From Malurus cyaneus samueli (taxonomy: Eukaryota; Chordata; Aves; Passeriformes; Maluridae): a stretch of DNA of 64,000 bases. Made by a program: the position numbers and the translations under genes. Shown here piece after piece: positions 34,346 to 47,404 of this stretch. Under the pieces are notes generated by a model. The model worked only from the letters and a program-made list of their open reading frames with translations, ran no database searches and had not been told where the DNA came from. Location: NCBI GenBank assembly GCA_009741485.1, contig CM019214.1, positions 55,198,803 to 55,262,802 of the forward strand, read 5' to 3'. Numbering within the stretch: position 1 is the first letter of the stretch; every line of letters starts with the position of its first letter.

Positions 34346-37300
34346 TGAAGGAGAAAATTTTGCAAGATTCCCTAAAAAGCAGCTTGTGCTTTTTGTTCCA
34401 CACATTCTGTTCCCTTTATTTAATGGTGATAATAGTCTTTATAGGCATCCTGAATTAGTTCTGTTAAACTACAATTCAGTTCTTCCTTGAAAATAATAAA
34501 AGCCTTTCTAAAGTTTTTTGGCAGTATCAGTTTTCCAATTCATTCTACAGGAAAAGCTAGCATCTGAAATGAGTGAGAAAAAAAAAGAAATTGTAAGAAA
34601 ATCTTGCAAAGAAAAATACATTCCTGATCTCACCTTATTCAGATTAATGCCCCATATACACGAAAAACTCACACAGTCAAGAAACATTAGTTTGACAGTG
34701 CAGTGTAGAGACTGGAAAATAACACTATTAGGAACTCATATAAAGTGTGGGTCTAGAATAACAAGAGCTATTTACATTTGTCTGTCCTGGGCTGCTTTAA
34801 GTCAGCGAAAGAAGGAATAGCACAGTTACCTTCCCATAAGTTTTAAGAACTGAATAAATGAGGAAAAGGACGTGGTTTTGATGCATGTAGAAGAGATTTA
34901 ACATCGTGAATCTTTTGGTTAAAATGCACTAAATTGCATACAACTCTTTGCTGGATGTTTAGCAACAGAGATACATTTTCAAAGAATGAACAGTGAATAT
35001 ACTCTGTGGTCTAATATTCTTGGATCTGACCCATACTTGAAAGGGAAACTTGGAAATAATGATAGTGGAAGAGGTTATGTAAGTAATTGTATTTGGGTCC
35101 TGTTCGTTGTAGAAATGTTGTTTCCATAGTTAGGTTCAGGATATTTTGGATGAATGTGTGATTTCCATTCAAGACACAGTCAATGGCAACACACTTTTCA
35201 AGAACTGGTAGAAAACTGTGTGAATTTTGGTTTTGGATTGTCAACCTGAAATACTTAAAGCATGACTGGATGAAGTTTCTTTGTTTTTTCTTAAAATCTT
35301 AGTAACATTTTCTCCATTATAATAATTATTTAGCTTGCCACAATGACACAGCCTAAATACCTTTTCTGAGTAAAAACAATAAAACCCTTGGTTTTAGGAG
35401 ACAGAGATTATTTTCCTCCAGCTGTTACTGGAGTTATCTTTTCACCCATTACATTTCTACCTTTTAAAAAGCAATGAAACTTGTTTGCATTCTGGTCCTC
35501 CAAAGCCCAGAGCGGGAACTTTGAAAGAAGCACATGCCCCATCTTCCTAAAAGACTTAGGAAAGAAGTGTGCACTACAACCCCAACAATGCATAGGGCAC
35601 TAGTCATTGTGTCACAACACTGGTGTTTGCTTATTGCTCATCTGTATGAAATAACTTGGTAAAAGAAAAACTTCATGCTGCATTTAAGACGTTAGTGGCA
35701 TGATTTCCCCCTGCAGATCAGGTGAAGGATTATGTGTTACTGAGCTCCAGTTACCTTCTCATTTAACTCATACAATGATATCTTTGAACGTACACTTAGA
35801 CAATCAATCTTCAATGGTATTAAAACCACAGATGTATTCTTAAGAGTAAAAGATGCACTTGTTGAAGTTCAAAAGCAAGGAAGTTTTACATTCCCAAAAT
35901 TTGGGCAAGAAATGACAGGGGACACTTGATAAATCTACTGGATTTTGCTGTCAGAGAACAGAGATTTAGAGCACAGAAAAAGGGTATGAAATGCAGCTTT
36001 TTATTAGAAATGGACAATTTATGATTTGAAATGTGAACCATGACATATAGAAACTTGGGGCTAATGTTTGTATTGAGATGTTTGAGCACATATACATTTA
36101 AAAGTCCTGCAATGCAAGCACACAAGAAAAAAAACAGTTTCCAAGGACATTAGGAAGCTCTTGTCATGTGTGTTAGATTATCCTGAAAGGTCCTAATAAA
36201 ACGGAGAAAATAATGCAGATCTGTCCCCATATATGATGCCTAAAGTATATCCATTTGGAAGGGGACAAAATGTTTTATCATGCTGTGGCCCTTTAATATC
36301 AAATTAATACTAGGTTAAGGAGATATATTTAATAAAAAGGCTTTAAGATTAAAACATATATTTATCAAGTATTTAATGGTGCTTAATCCTTGAACAACCT
36401 GACAACTAAGCAGAACAAACCATCTGAAATTCATTGCCCATAGTCAGATAACAAAAGCCAACAAAAGTAGCTTTCTGTGAATTTTTCCTCAGATAATTAA
36501 CAGATAAATGCACTATCTTTCTATGATCTCTCTTCAAAACATTTTATCTTTGATTAACCTTTAATTGTTTAAATTTCAACTGGAGTAAAAAATGACAAGG
36601 AGTTGTGCTGAACAAAGTTGGTTTTAGAACATATACTATTACAATTACATTTTGTAAAAATAATCATACTCTTTATGCAAAGAAACTTAAGAGATAAAGT
36701 GTTTTTCCTGAACTTTCCTCAAGAAAAAAAAATCTACTCTATACGGTTAAAATGATCTCTTTAATATTGGTACCAAAATAGCAAAATGCTGTAATTACAT
36801 CATTATTATGTCAGTCTCTGTCAATCCATTGTAAGAAAATGCTCTCTTTCTCACCCTTTATCCAGGTCTTAACACCTTCATGATGTTGTTATCTCAATTG
36901 TTTCAGAGTGCATGCTTTTCAAGTCAGGCATACGGCTCCTATTTGTCTGTAAAGTGCCATCATATTTACAGGGTTATATTAGTAAATCAATAGAAAGTAG
37001 TAATTGGGTATCTTTTGCAGTTCTTAATGCCCACAATACTGCACTTACTTTGGCAAAGCAGATTATCTTGATTATACATACTTGCCATATCTGCTTCAGA
37101 CACTGTATTGTCCCTTATTAAATATAAATCAGACTCAAAGTTTACCTACCAAAAGAGCAATAGATTATCTTTCCTGCCCATCAGTAGCTTTGGACAACTA
37201 TCTGTCTAGTTTCTACTCATAAATTCTCTGGCTTGCATTTATGTTAGTAAATTAAGCAGGGCAAGAAAACTTTTGCTGGACACTACAATGCATCTTTCTG

Positions 37301-40186
37301 TGCTGTTATTCTATAATACTCCTTGGTATGTTTTTTTGGTTTGTTATAAAAAACACCAAAAAAGATCTCCCAATGACAATTTGAGAAGGGAACAATTCCC
37401 GAAAGATGATATGGATGTAATTTCTGGTACTGTAGGGGATGAATGTTTTGGTATGGATGCATTACTGATAGTAAATGCCCAAGATTTATCCTATTAGTTT
37501 GCTCACAAGTATTGACACAGCCTCAGATGATGATCAAAATGCTAAGTAATTTCTGGAGATGAAAATATAAGTTTTTTTTTTTCTAAAAGCCTGGAAAAGC
37601 CTTGGAACTGGTAAACATTCAGTAATCTTAGTTTAATTTCCCTGCTGCGTATTCACATCATAGGGATTCCTCCCAAAGATCCTCCTTTTACTCTCCAGGA
37701 AAAACCTATGAGAAGAAAGTAAATATATTAAGTGTTGTGTGTAACCTAGTCTTTATTTTCCGCTAATAGACAAACATTAGAAACACGAACAAACTAAATT
37801 TGTATTGAAAAGTTGTATTCTGTGTGATACCATAAAAACCTTCAGGAGCAGAAGTGTGACCATGACTGTGTGCTCTGTAGTTTGTCTAAATGTATCTTTG
37901 TTCATTTTTATACATTAGAAAAATTGAACGATTTATAGCCAATATGTAATCAGGTAATCCAAGACACATAGTTAATTCTAGGATCACAGTTTAACTGGTC
38001 ATAGGTCCTCTAAGTCTGCAGCTTATGCTGACGCAATAACCACATCATGAATCTTTGAACATGGATTCATTCTGTCAGAAAATTTAGAAAAAAATGTTGC
38101 ATGTTCAGGAGCTCTTCACAGGCTGATTTCACACATTGTGCTGGGTTTTTGTTTTGTGTTTCTTTTTTTTTTTTTTTTTTTGTTTTGTTGTGTTTGGGGT
38201 TTTTTGAGATCAGCAAAGAATAAAATGTGAAAAACATATATATCTAGAAATAAGAATAGTCTGGAGAGGAATTTATCCCTTTTAGATGACAAGTTATTTT
38301 CTGGTATAGATTCCTAGTAATTCTACTTATTTCAAGAACACTGTATGCAGCCTTATATAATATATTGAGAAGACATTGAGAAGATATGAGTGGTTTAACT
38401 GTTCTTTTTTTTTTTCTTTTTATTATTGTGAGACTGGATATTGAAATGCCTGTACAAGCTACACAGTAGATAGAAACACAGATTTAAACAGAATAATATT
38501 AGCAAAGATATTTAAAAATATTCAGTATGTAAGATAAATTTCAAGAAGCCTTGTCTTTTAATAATGCAGCTTTGCATAACTGTACCTGGAGGTATTTTGC
38601 AACAAAAGTATATTAAGGTAAACAGAGAAATTCAGATACATTATATCTAGAGCTCTATGATTCCCACTGCAGAAATCTCCATAATTATAGAGATTATAGA
38701 GATTGCACACTAATACTAATTCTCCTCTAAAACTGATGCAATTAAAAGATAGTAGTAGCTCTAAATTAAAACCTCAAATTTGCATTTGAAAGATAACAAT
38801 TAGATTAGTCAATAAAACTTTGTGAAGTAAAAATGTAATCTTTCTTATTTTCCCATTGAAAACAAAGGAAATAAAGAACAGAAGAGATAGACTGCAGGAA
38901 CAATGTAATTATTTACAGCAGAGCTTTGTTCTCCTAGTCACTGCAACACTTCAGTTTTGGATTTTGGGAACATCTGTTCACACATGTAATATGTATATCT
39001 ACACTACCATAAAAGATAGATGATAAGTTAGGCTTCCAAACTGCTGCTTGTGTTATTGAGTTTTTTATTTTACAGTATATTCTGGGCATGCATCAGCCAA
39101 AAGTGATGGAAGAGGTAGAAGGGGGAAATGGCAAAGCCTGACTTTCACAACTGTGCAGTACTGGGATCAAAGTTCTCTTTGAATTCCTTGTATAGTTGTC
39201 AATATCAATTTTCAGAAATGCTGGTAAGCAAAATTATGAAAACTTTTCTGAGAAAGAATTCAACAGTAAGGAAAAAAATGGTTTCAACCATCTCTAGGTT
39301 TAAAAATATGTTAGAGAAGAACTTGAGTGGAAACTTTGGCAGAGTTCTGAGACTGTAAATGCTAGAGCTGTTTTTTTGTAAATGAAGCCTGAAGATTTGG
39401 AATTTGATGAGCACATTTGTTCTCCAAGCAATTCGGATATTTTAGAATTTGTGGCCTAACTTCTAATAAAAAAATTGATTGCAATTTTATTTAGTTATCA
39501 CCTGCTGTGTAGGGGCCTCGTTATGAATGCAAGGATCATAGGGATGCTGTGGATGTATGTGTTTTCTTCCCTCGTCACTTCAAGCATAGAGGAAATAGCT
39601 CTCTCCTTAAACCTTAATGAGTCAAGGTGAATTCAAACCAGATGTTTTCTGGTTTTATTCCCACTTACAAATCACAGCTCAACTTGCTGCATGGAATGCC
39701 CTAAATGTAATGACCAACTAGTACTCCCTCTTTTAGCACTTAATATTCATGGGTCAGGCTCCAAGCTAAATGTTTATTTTTCTAGCTGTTTTATAGGAGA
39801 GTTTTGTTAAAAGACTTGGCACACTGTACTTCAGTTTAATTTTAGGCTTGACAGCAGTCCTGGCCTCGGAGTGTGTCTGACTGTAATTTAGTTGCTGTGC
39901 TACTGAAAGTCTATGGAAGATTAATGAATGGTGAAGCTCTGTGGCAGTTGTGAAGAGATGCAGGATAGAACAAACCAGTTACCATCTGTTCAAAATATCT
40001 CTTACAGTTTTTTTTAAGGAAAACCCTTATCATCAGGAGATAAAGGCATGCAATACTTTTACATATTAATATTTTTCTGATGTCAGTGGGAAGTTCTGAT
40101 TCTGTGCTTACCTTGTGGGACAGAAGCTCATGCGTGCATTGGTGTTAATGTGATGTATGTTTAACTCTGCTTTTAATGGGACATTT
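34346..40186. other. Unique AT-rich noncoding stretch
   Basis: Nearly six kilobases without a recognisable gene or element. Frames reach 100 codons (34518-34820) without recognised motifs. Contains T19 at 38163-38181 and other short T runs near 37570 and 38405. Confidence 0.55.
38163..38181. repeat. Poly(T) run, 19 bases, with TG-rich flank
   Basis: T19 followed by GTTTTGTTGTGTTTGGGG, so the whole patch from about 38141 to 38206 is T/G-rich low complexity. Confidence 0.9.
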
Positions 40187-40208
40187 NNNNNNNNNNNNNN
40201 NNNNNNNN
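40187..40208. other. Assembly gap of 22 N
   Basis: Unknown bases. The left flank is ordinary AT-rich DNA; the right flank starts with an A/C-rich stretch. True gap length is unknown. Confidence 0.99.
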
Positions 40209-40253
40209 AAAAAACCCACAAAAAACCAGAAAAACACAATGCAACACAGCATT

Positions 40254-40300
40254 GACACTAGCACCAGACACTAGCACCAGACACAAAAGCACTAGACACT
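40254..40300. repeat. 13-bp tandem repeat GACACTAGCACCA
   Basis: Two exact copies (40254-40266 and 40267-40279) followed by degenerate copies (GACACAAAAGCACTAGACACT). It lies about 45 bases right of the run of N, so the gap may hide more copies. Confidence 0.85.
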
Positions 40301-43300
40301 TGATATTCAAGTTAGTGAAAAAGCTACCATAAATTTTATTTTTCCCTAAGTAAGATAGAGATATTTACTTCTATATAAACATTTGTGTATAGTGTGTACT
40401 GATTGAAACGAAATTGGATGGGCATACCTAAAATTTAAAGCTATGTATTTTTATGTCCCTTATCTTGGGACATCCTCAGTTTTCAGAAGGACTTACTAGG
40501 TTTAGTTGAGAATTCATAGCAAAATTTCAAGCTAGAGATAAATGTTGCCAGACCATTAAATGCATATAATTTGATTAACCAGCATTTCTTTGCATCATGG
40601 TTTTTAGATGAAGTATATAATGATTGAGAATCATGATTTTGAAGAGGACACTGATTCTGATTTGGAATTTTGTCGTTTCAGAGAAGGGAGTCTGCTCATC
40701 CTAACTCCTTTGACTGAGATCAGTTTGAGAGCAAGGCAGAGTCCACCCTGAAGAGGAGTGTGCAGGCTTCCTTTACAACCAATAGTTGTAGAGAGTACAG
40801 TCACCAAATACTGGAGAGCTATTCAGGGGATCAAGTATAGGTGACTACTGTGGGGTGAGACTAAAAATTCCTCTGCGCTTCTTGAACTGCAGTGATAAAG
40901 GAAAAAATTAATCTGTTGCCACATAAACCTCTGCAATTTTGTATGCCCTGAAGTGATTCCACCTGGCTTTGAACTGCCTCTTCAGAAAGGTCCAAATCTC
41001 CTCCAAGTCCTGTTGGTTGTCAGTCAAGCTTCATGTTACTGCTTCTGAGAGCTCAGAGATCTCAAACAGAATGAGGTTAGGTGATTCTGTCTGACATTTC
41101 CACTACAGTTGAACAGGAGTTTAGATCATCCAGATGTCATGCAGCTGAAGATATCTACATGTAGATTAACTGATTCCTGTTCAATTCAACTAAGATTTAA
41201 CTCATCATCTTGAGCTTGACTTGTATGAGACTTTAATACTATTTAAAATATCCAAGAATATCTGCTAAGTCTAGCATGTTACCGGACTCTTGGGAGAGGT
41301 GTCTGGAAATGTTGATGGAAGTAAGAAGTAGAGCCTAGGACATTGCAAAGAAGTATGTAGACAGCTGAATTGAGCTCTTTGTCTGCCTTTGCATATGCAG
41401 AGGAAAATATATGCTCAGAAGGACATTGGTTTGAAAACCAATTTAGATAAATGTAGAAGAAACAGAAGAGCAAACATGTTCTGCACATCACCACCAAGGA
41501 ACAGCACCTCAGAAACATCTGTTTGTCTTTACTGGTTATAGGAGGAACACAGGAAAATCAATGTAAATGCAAACATGCCTCAAAAATTATGTGAGACTAA
41601 TTCCATCTGTATTTTATCAATTTTCCCTATCTTTCTCTCTTACTGTCCAGTTGCCTTTTGTCTACTCTGGGGGAAAAAATGAAATAAAAAGTAAGGATAT
41701 TTCCTTTCTGCTGTCATGTGGATAACCTTCTTTTGCCTTTACATGTTAATCTGTGAATTACCATAGCAAGTTCAGATAAAAATACACAAATTATTTTTAA
41801 ACTTTCTGCATTGTTAAATAAGCTATCAGAATTAGTTGTGTTGTATAAATAGCACATTAAGCAAGTATATATAAGAGGCCAAATCATGCCCAATATAACA
41901 AACATATTCACATTTTATTTCCTTCATTTTTTCTATAAAATCATTTTGCATTTTGATATGTTTTACGTTTGTATTTGCCATTTGTCTTTTATAATGAATA
42001 GGCTTAAAGATAATCTAAAATCATCTTACTCAGTCCATCAAACATTTATTATTGTAACAGTAACCAACATTAATTTTTTGAATTAGAAGAAAAAGGAGTT
42101 TATTTTCTGTGACATGTAGAATTTCAGGGGGTTTTAATCCATCACAAAAAGCACATTATCATATTTAAACAGAAAACTGTATATTTTAATTAAAGCACTG
42201 AAGAGAAGTCTAATAATTTATTATACTTTTATGAATAGTGAAATATTTTTCAACACCAGCTTGTCTATTAATGTTTTTTTCTTTAAGAATGCCTAGAGGT
42301 TACCGAGGCAAAACATCTTTGGTTGAAGTATTAGAGTTTTTGTTGTATTTATCTTAAACTAAGATAATAGGTAATAGGTGTTTTAATAGTTTAACATATA
42401 TTCAAATCCTACAAATTTCAAAAAATCTAAAATTCCATTTCTAATAGAATATTTAGTTTTAATGAAATCTTTATATTCTTTTCTAAAAAAAAATTGGTGT
42501 GCATAAAACTGAGAGATCTGCTAATCTATTTCTGTTTTCTTAGACCAGATGATACACAGGAGCCAGGTTGAAGTCAGGAGCCCAAATTTAACTGCAGATG
42601 TCAGACCCATGTGATAAAGTATTCATTCATGGAGTGGCTATTAAATTAGACAGATTTTTTTTAATCTTGTTGGATTCAGGAGGTGTTTTTACAAAATATT
42701 GGAATAGAGAGAGATGAATACCCTTAAAGCCCTGTTTTCTGAAACCTGTGGATATCTAGCATGATCAAGGGTCTTTGTTATGAGACTCTGAATCAGACAG
42801 TGCTCTAGTGAATCTACAGAACATTTCCTTTGACATTAGTATAAGAGACAAAATCTTCCAAACCTGTTTAATCACAATACAAATAGAAGTAAAATTAGTC
42901 TTTAGCTGAAGAAAATCTAGTCTGCTGTATAGGAAAGACATATCTTTACTTTTCATCTTGCTCATCAGGCAGTGAGCCGTACTAGAACAACTCCTCTGGT
43001 CAGATTGCAAAGTGTCCCCTTTTCTTACCTCCATGCTGGAGGTTCTTTCCTAATATACTCTCTTTTCAGAAGGTTCCAAGGGTCTTCTCCTGGCTATAAA
43101 CTCATCCATTTGGGCAGCCATAGGGCCACTAGAGTCATCTTTACATGCTGCCTAATTACCTGCTCAGAGGAAAGGAGAATACTTTTAGCAATAGGTTCTG
43201 TTCCCATATCACCTATGCAAAAAAGTGTGAGGGTTTGGCTCATAAATAGACTTCTAATTTCAATTTTAATAACAACTGTATAGGATGACATCCAGACTGC

Positions 43301-43767
43301 TTGTTTCCAGAGCCAATTTCATTGTTCTTACACTTAACAGAATGTGACAGGTGTAAGATAAATTTATTCAGATTTTATAAATTGAGGGATTATGTTCTCT
43401 ATACAATCATTCCAAAGAAGTAAGTGTTCCTGAGGCTGAACTGGGTGTAGTCACTAAGACTAAACAATGTAAAATCATATGTACAGAGACACATTTGCCT
43501 TTTTGCCCTTCTCTGCAGGTTAGTAATCCAATAAAGGTTGTGCTTATATAGTGATGCAATTAAGTTCTTGATCCTAAGTTTAATCAGAGCAGACCTGCTA
43601 ACACATCAAATTTATGTCCATGTTTGATATGTTAACACACACTAAGCCTGTCTACACATAGTCAGTTATGGAGTCAAAGCTGGGAGCTGGAATCTAATAG
43701 CTGAAATGCATCAAGGAACAGCTTCTTAAATTACCTTTAGTTCTGAAAGATTTTGTGAGCAATTCTA

Positions 43768-43770
<3 letters not shown>

Positions 43771-43801
<31 letters not shown>
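43771..43801. repeat. Poly(A) run, 31 bases
   Basis: A31 followed by GAAAAAAAGAC. As at 4.1 kb, it may be the tail of an old plus-strand insertion, but no source is recognised upstream. Confidence 0.95.
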
Positions 43802-43803
<2 letters not shown>

Positions 43804-44607
43804 AAAAAAGACAATAAATGGAGTTTCAACCCATCAATTTCAGTGTCTTAATTGGAAATGGTGGCTAACCAAGTAAAAATGTTCCTAAATAAAGTAAGTA
43901 AATAGCTTCCTAAACACCACTCATCTGGAAGTCTTTGAACTACAGACTTATTACAGTTCTTTATCCCTGCAGCAGGAAGGGTGGATTTAATTTTAGATTC
44001 TGCATGCTATCAGCTTACTTTCAGTGCTATGCTTGCCTTTCAGAGAAGCTCCAAATTGCACCATGTTACATTTTATTAGGTTGATGGTTCAGCTGTTAAA
44101 CCTCAAAGGGACGATTTAGGGCCTTACTGAAATAGCTACATAAACATGTCTTCAGAGCTCTTTCCTCCTTCTGAGAATCAAGACCTTGGGGTTCTCATGT
44201 GAAGGCACATGATTAAACAGCCAAACATGTTCTGTGTCAGAAGACAAGAAGAGGATAATATAGAAGTGCCCACCTTTTGTACAATAACTATGGAACTGAT
44301 TTAGAGCTCCCACTAGCAGAAACTAGGGGATTCAAAGAACCTACAGGACAACTTCCAACTCTTCTGTTGAAGCTGGATCATGGTGAAGCCAGACAGCAAG
44401 AGAAAGGGACTGAGAGAAGAGAATGCAACTGGAAAAAGGCTCAGAAATTACTGTATTGCTGCAAGAAGGAAAAATTGCCAATTCTTTTCATGATGATTCT
44501 TCCATTTTATTCAGCAACTGGCTAATATTAAAATAATAAGCATTCCAGGGAGGAACAATTTTTATATCTAATCTGTTATAACATTTTAGATTTTTTTATA
44601 TACTTCA

Positions 44608-44621
44608 TACACACACACACA
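44608..44621. repeat. (CA)n microsatellite, short
   Basis: About seven CA units between CTTCAT and TTTGACAG. Confidence 0.85.
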
Positions 44622-45482
44622 TTTGACAGAATTTGAGAATTAATCAGTAACCAATTCACATCATGGTCCTGTTCTCTTATAGGCCTCACAAAGTAGATTT
44701 AGCAATATTAACCTTTAGGCCTTGAATTGCTGGCTTCAGCTGGCTTACTTTAGGTGTTTAAATGCACAAGTGCCTAAGTGGGCTTGGTAGTAATATAATT
44801 ACAATGGAATATAAAGAAAGGAACAACACGTCAGTGTGACCCAGGATTTTTCTTCCAGATTGCCTGTGAAAGGGTAGAAAGAAACTACTTTACTCATTAG
44901 CTTTCTTAACACACATGAATGAATGGCTTTGGAAATTCTTAAACTCAAGCATGAAGTCAGGAATGACAGTTTTAATAGTCCCAAGCAGACTTTTATGCCA
45001 TGAACTTGTCACATTCCTTTTTAAACTCATTTAGACATCGGGCCTTCAGAACATCCTGTGGAACTGTGTTGCTTAGTTTAATTACACATTATATCAAAAG
45101 AAGATCTTTTGAGAAACTGTGTGTCTTGTACCAAATGGACATCTCTTCTAAAGGAAGAAATTTCATAGTTAGATCAATATTAGATCAATATTCTATATGG
45201 GAATAGAATTGTCTTCTTTGTTTGTTTACTTCTCACCAAATATATCATCTGGTTTAGTTACTATTCTTATAAACCTGTAGTTGTATTTTTATGTAGATAA
45301 TTGATTATATTTAAGCAAATGCAATCCTGAGTCTTAACAAGTGATACTTGAAAATACTCTATTTCTGATGTCTCTGTCCTGATATTTTGTAGATTAATAG
45401 AATTTGGTCTCCTATTTCTTGGAGACTCTGAGCTTTAAACTGGCTTCATAAACTGCAGTTGGTTACATGAAGTTAAATTATT

Positions 45483-45849
45483 GAATCACAGAATGGTTTG
45501 AGTTGGAAGGGACCTTGTAGATCATCCAGGTCCAAGCCACCTTCCACTAGACCAAGCTGCTTAGAGCTCCATCCAACCTGGCCTTGAGAACTTCCAGAGA
45601 TGGGGCATCCACAGCTTCACTGAACAGCTCCAGTACCTCACCACCCAAATAGTGAAGAATTTCTTCCAAATATATGATCTTAATCTACTCTCTTTCAGTT
45701 TGAATCCATTCCCCTTGTCTTATTACTAAATTCCCTAGTAAAAAGCCCCTCTCCAGATTTCTTGTAGGTCCCCTTCAAGTGCTGGGAGACTGCCCTAAGG
45801 AGCCTTCTCTGTGTTGAACATCTCCAGCTCTCTCAATCTATTTTCAGAG
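45483..45849 (-). mobile_element. CR1 LINE 3'-end fragment, minus strand
   Basis: On the plus strand it begins GAATCACAGAATGG and GTTGGAAGGGACC, with GATCATCCAGGTCCAAGCC just after: a clear reverse complement of the CR1 3' end. It continues with GGCCTTGAGAACTTCCAG, AATTTCTTCCAAATAT, CCCCTCTCCAGATTTC and GAACATCTCCAGCTCTCTCA, then stops at about 45849 (5' truncation). Among the cleaner copies here. Confidence 0.93.
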
Positions 45850-47030
45850 GATATATATCTATTTTTTTCCTTTTTTTAAATAAGATATATTTATTTTTTA
45901 ATTCTATGTAATTTTATAAATCAAGGTCTATTCTTTGTCTTAAATCTCTGTTTTCATTGTCTCTCAGAAAATAATTCTCATTCAGTTATTGGCAAAGGCC
46001 ACCTCGTGTTTTGTAACCAACCTCAGCCCACAGCTACTCATTCACTTATAAGAAAGCTGGATTTAGCCCTGATTTTTGAAATGGTATGAGAAATGTAATC
46101 AAATACATTTTGTAAACATCAGATGTTTAATCCAGTTCTGTATATTCTGGACAGATTTTGCCAATAAGGAAACCTTGCTTAGAGACTAAAATTGAAAAGC
46201 ACAGATCAGAAAACCAACAGCAGTGCAGTTTAGCCACACAGTCCATTATCTATTAAAGAAAAAAAGATTTTTAATGAGATTTCCATGACACTTTTGTTCT
46301 TCTATCACAATCAGGACTACTAATGCCCCCATCAGACCAGAGCAGTGTTGCTACCAGTAAGCTTCCTTAAAGAATGCATTTTTTTTTTGTTATGTCCTGT
46401 TAAGTATTTAACGGGGTTTGCATTGTACACAAATCCTTACAACACAGTTCAGTTTTTCATATGAAATAAATCAGCGTTCAGATATCAAACATGGTTCATC
46501 TCAATATAAATGCATTTTTTTTCTTCTAAATGTCAATATTAATGGAGATAGAGGTGAATGGGTGGCTCTAATAGTGTTCTTTGGTTGTCCTTTAGGAAAA
46601 AAATCTCTTGGTTATGGAGTAATACAACATAATACCTTACTTTCTCCAAGTTATAATCTCAGGCAATAAGGGTAGCTAGCACAGATGAATGTAGTACATA
46701 GAATGTTGCTTATACAAACCCGATTTTAGTTGTTGCATTGGTAATTAGGAGTTGTGGCATGTTTAATTTATTTAGTTATCTACAGAATTTAAGGTTTTTT
46801 ATTGTTACTTGCCAGTTCTGAAATTGAACACAGAGGATACTGTGCTGGGCATATAACAATGAGAACTCATGCAAAGCTGTCTTGGGGAAAAAAAATATTT
46901 AAATTTTGTGCAACAGTGTAACTCCAGAAGTGGCATAAATTCTATATTGAAGCTCATTTTAGCAATGTTTATGAAATACTTCCACTTAACTAGGTGAGTT
47001 AAATTTAATTTCAAGAATATCATCTGTAGA

Positions 47031-47107
47031 AGCATGGTCTGATGGTTAAAGAATTAAAGAATTACAGTAGTATGAGGTGTTATTAAATCCTGTTTTGCTA
47101 TGCCTTC
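47031..47107 (+). mobile_element. Possible MIR-type SINE relic
   Basis: AGCATGGTCTGATGGTTAAAGA followed after ~35 bases by ATTAAATCCTGTTTTGCTATGCCTT resembles the tRNA-derived head of MIR (GCATAGTGGTTAAGA ... TTCGAATCCTGGCTCTGCCACTT). The order and spacing fit; identity is too low to be sure by eye. Confidence 0.3.
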
Positions 47108-47271
47108 CTGCTAGGACCTGCTAGGACAGGTACTGAGAATCATGGAAGGAGTTTTGCAGAGTTTGGGTACCTCATTTGCATTAAACACATAGCAAAAAAG
47201 TAGTAGTCTTAGGAACTGTAGCTGTGGCTTTCTTCCCATGTAACTGTCATACAATGTAAATAAAATACTCT

Positions 47272-47404
47272 CCAAAACCAAACCAAATCAAATCAACAAC
47301 CACAAAAAAAAACCCCAAAAAACCCAACAAAACAACCAACCAAACAAAACAAACAAAAAAAAAAGCAACAAACCAACGAAAACCCCAGCCAAAACCAAAA
47401 TAGC
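47272..47404. repeat. C/A-only low-complexity tract, (AACC/AAAC)n
   Basis: About 130 bases made almost solely of A and C: CAAAACCAAACC, ACAACCAACCAAAC and similar. It is strand-asymmetric, the complement type of the T/G tracts at 18.04 and 27.2 kb. Confidence 0.92.

Larger units (their letters stand above)
40301..45482. other. Unique AT-rich noncoding stretch
   Basis: Frames reach 103 codons (42972-43283) without recognised motifs. Contains A31 at 43771-43801, a short CA repeat at 44608-44621 and an 11-bp tandem (TAGATCAATAT, 45170-45191). No genes or known elements. Confidence 0.55.
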
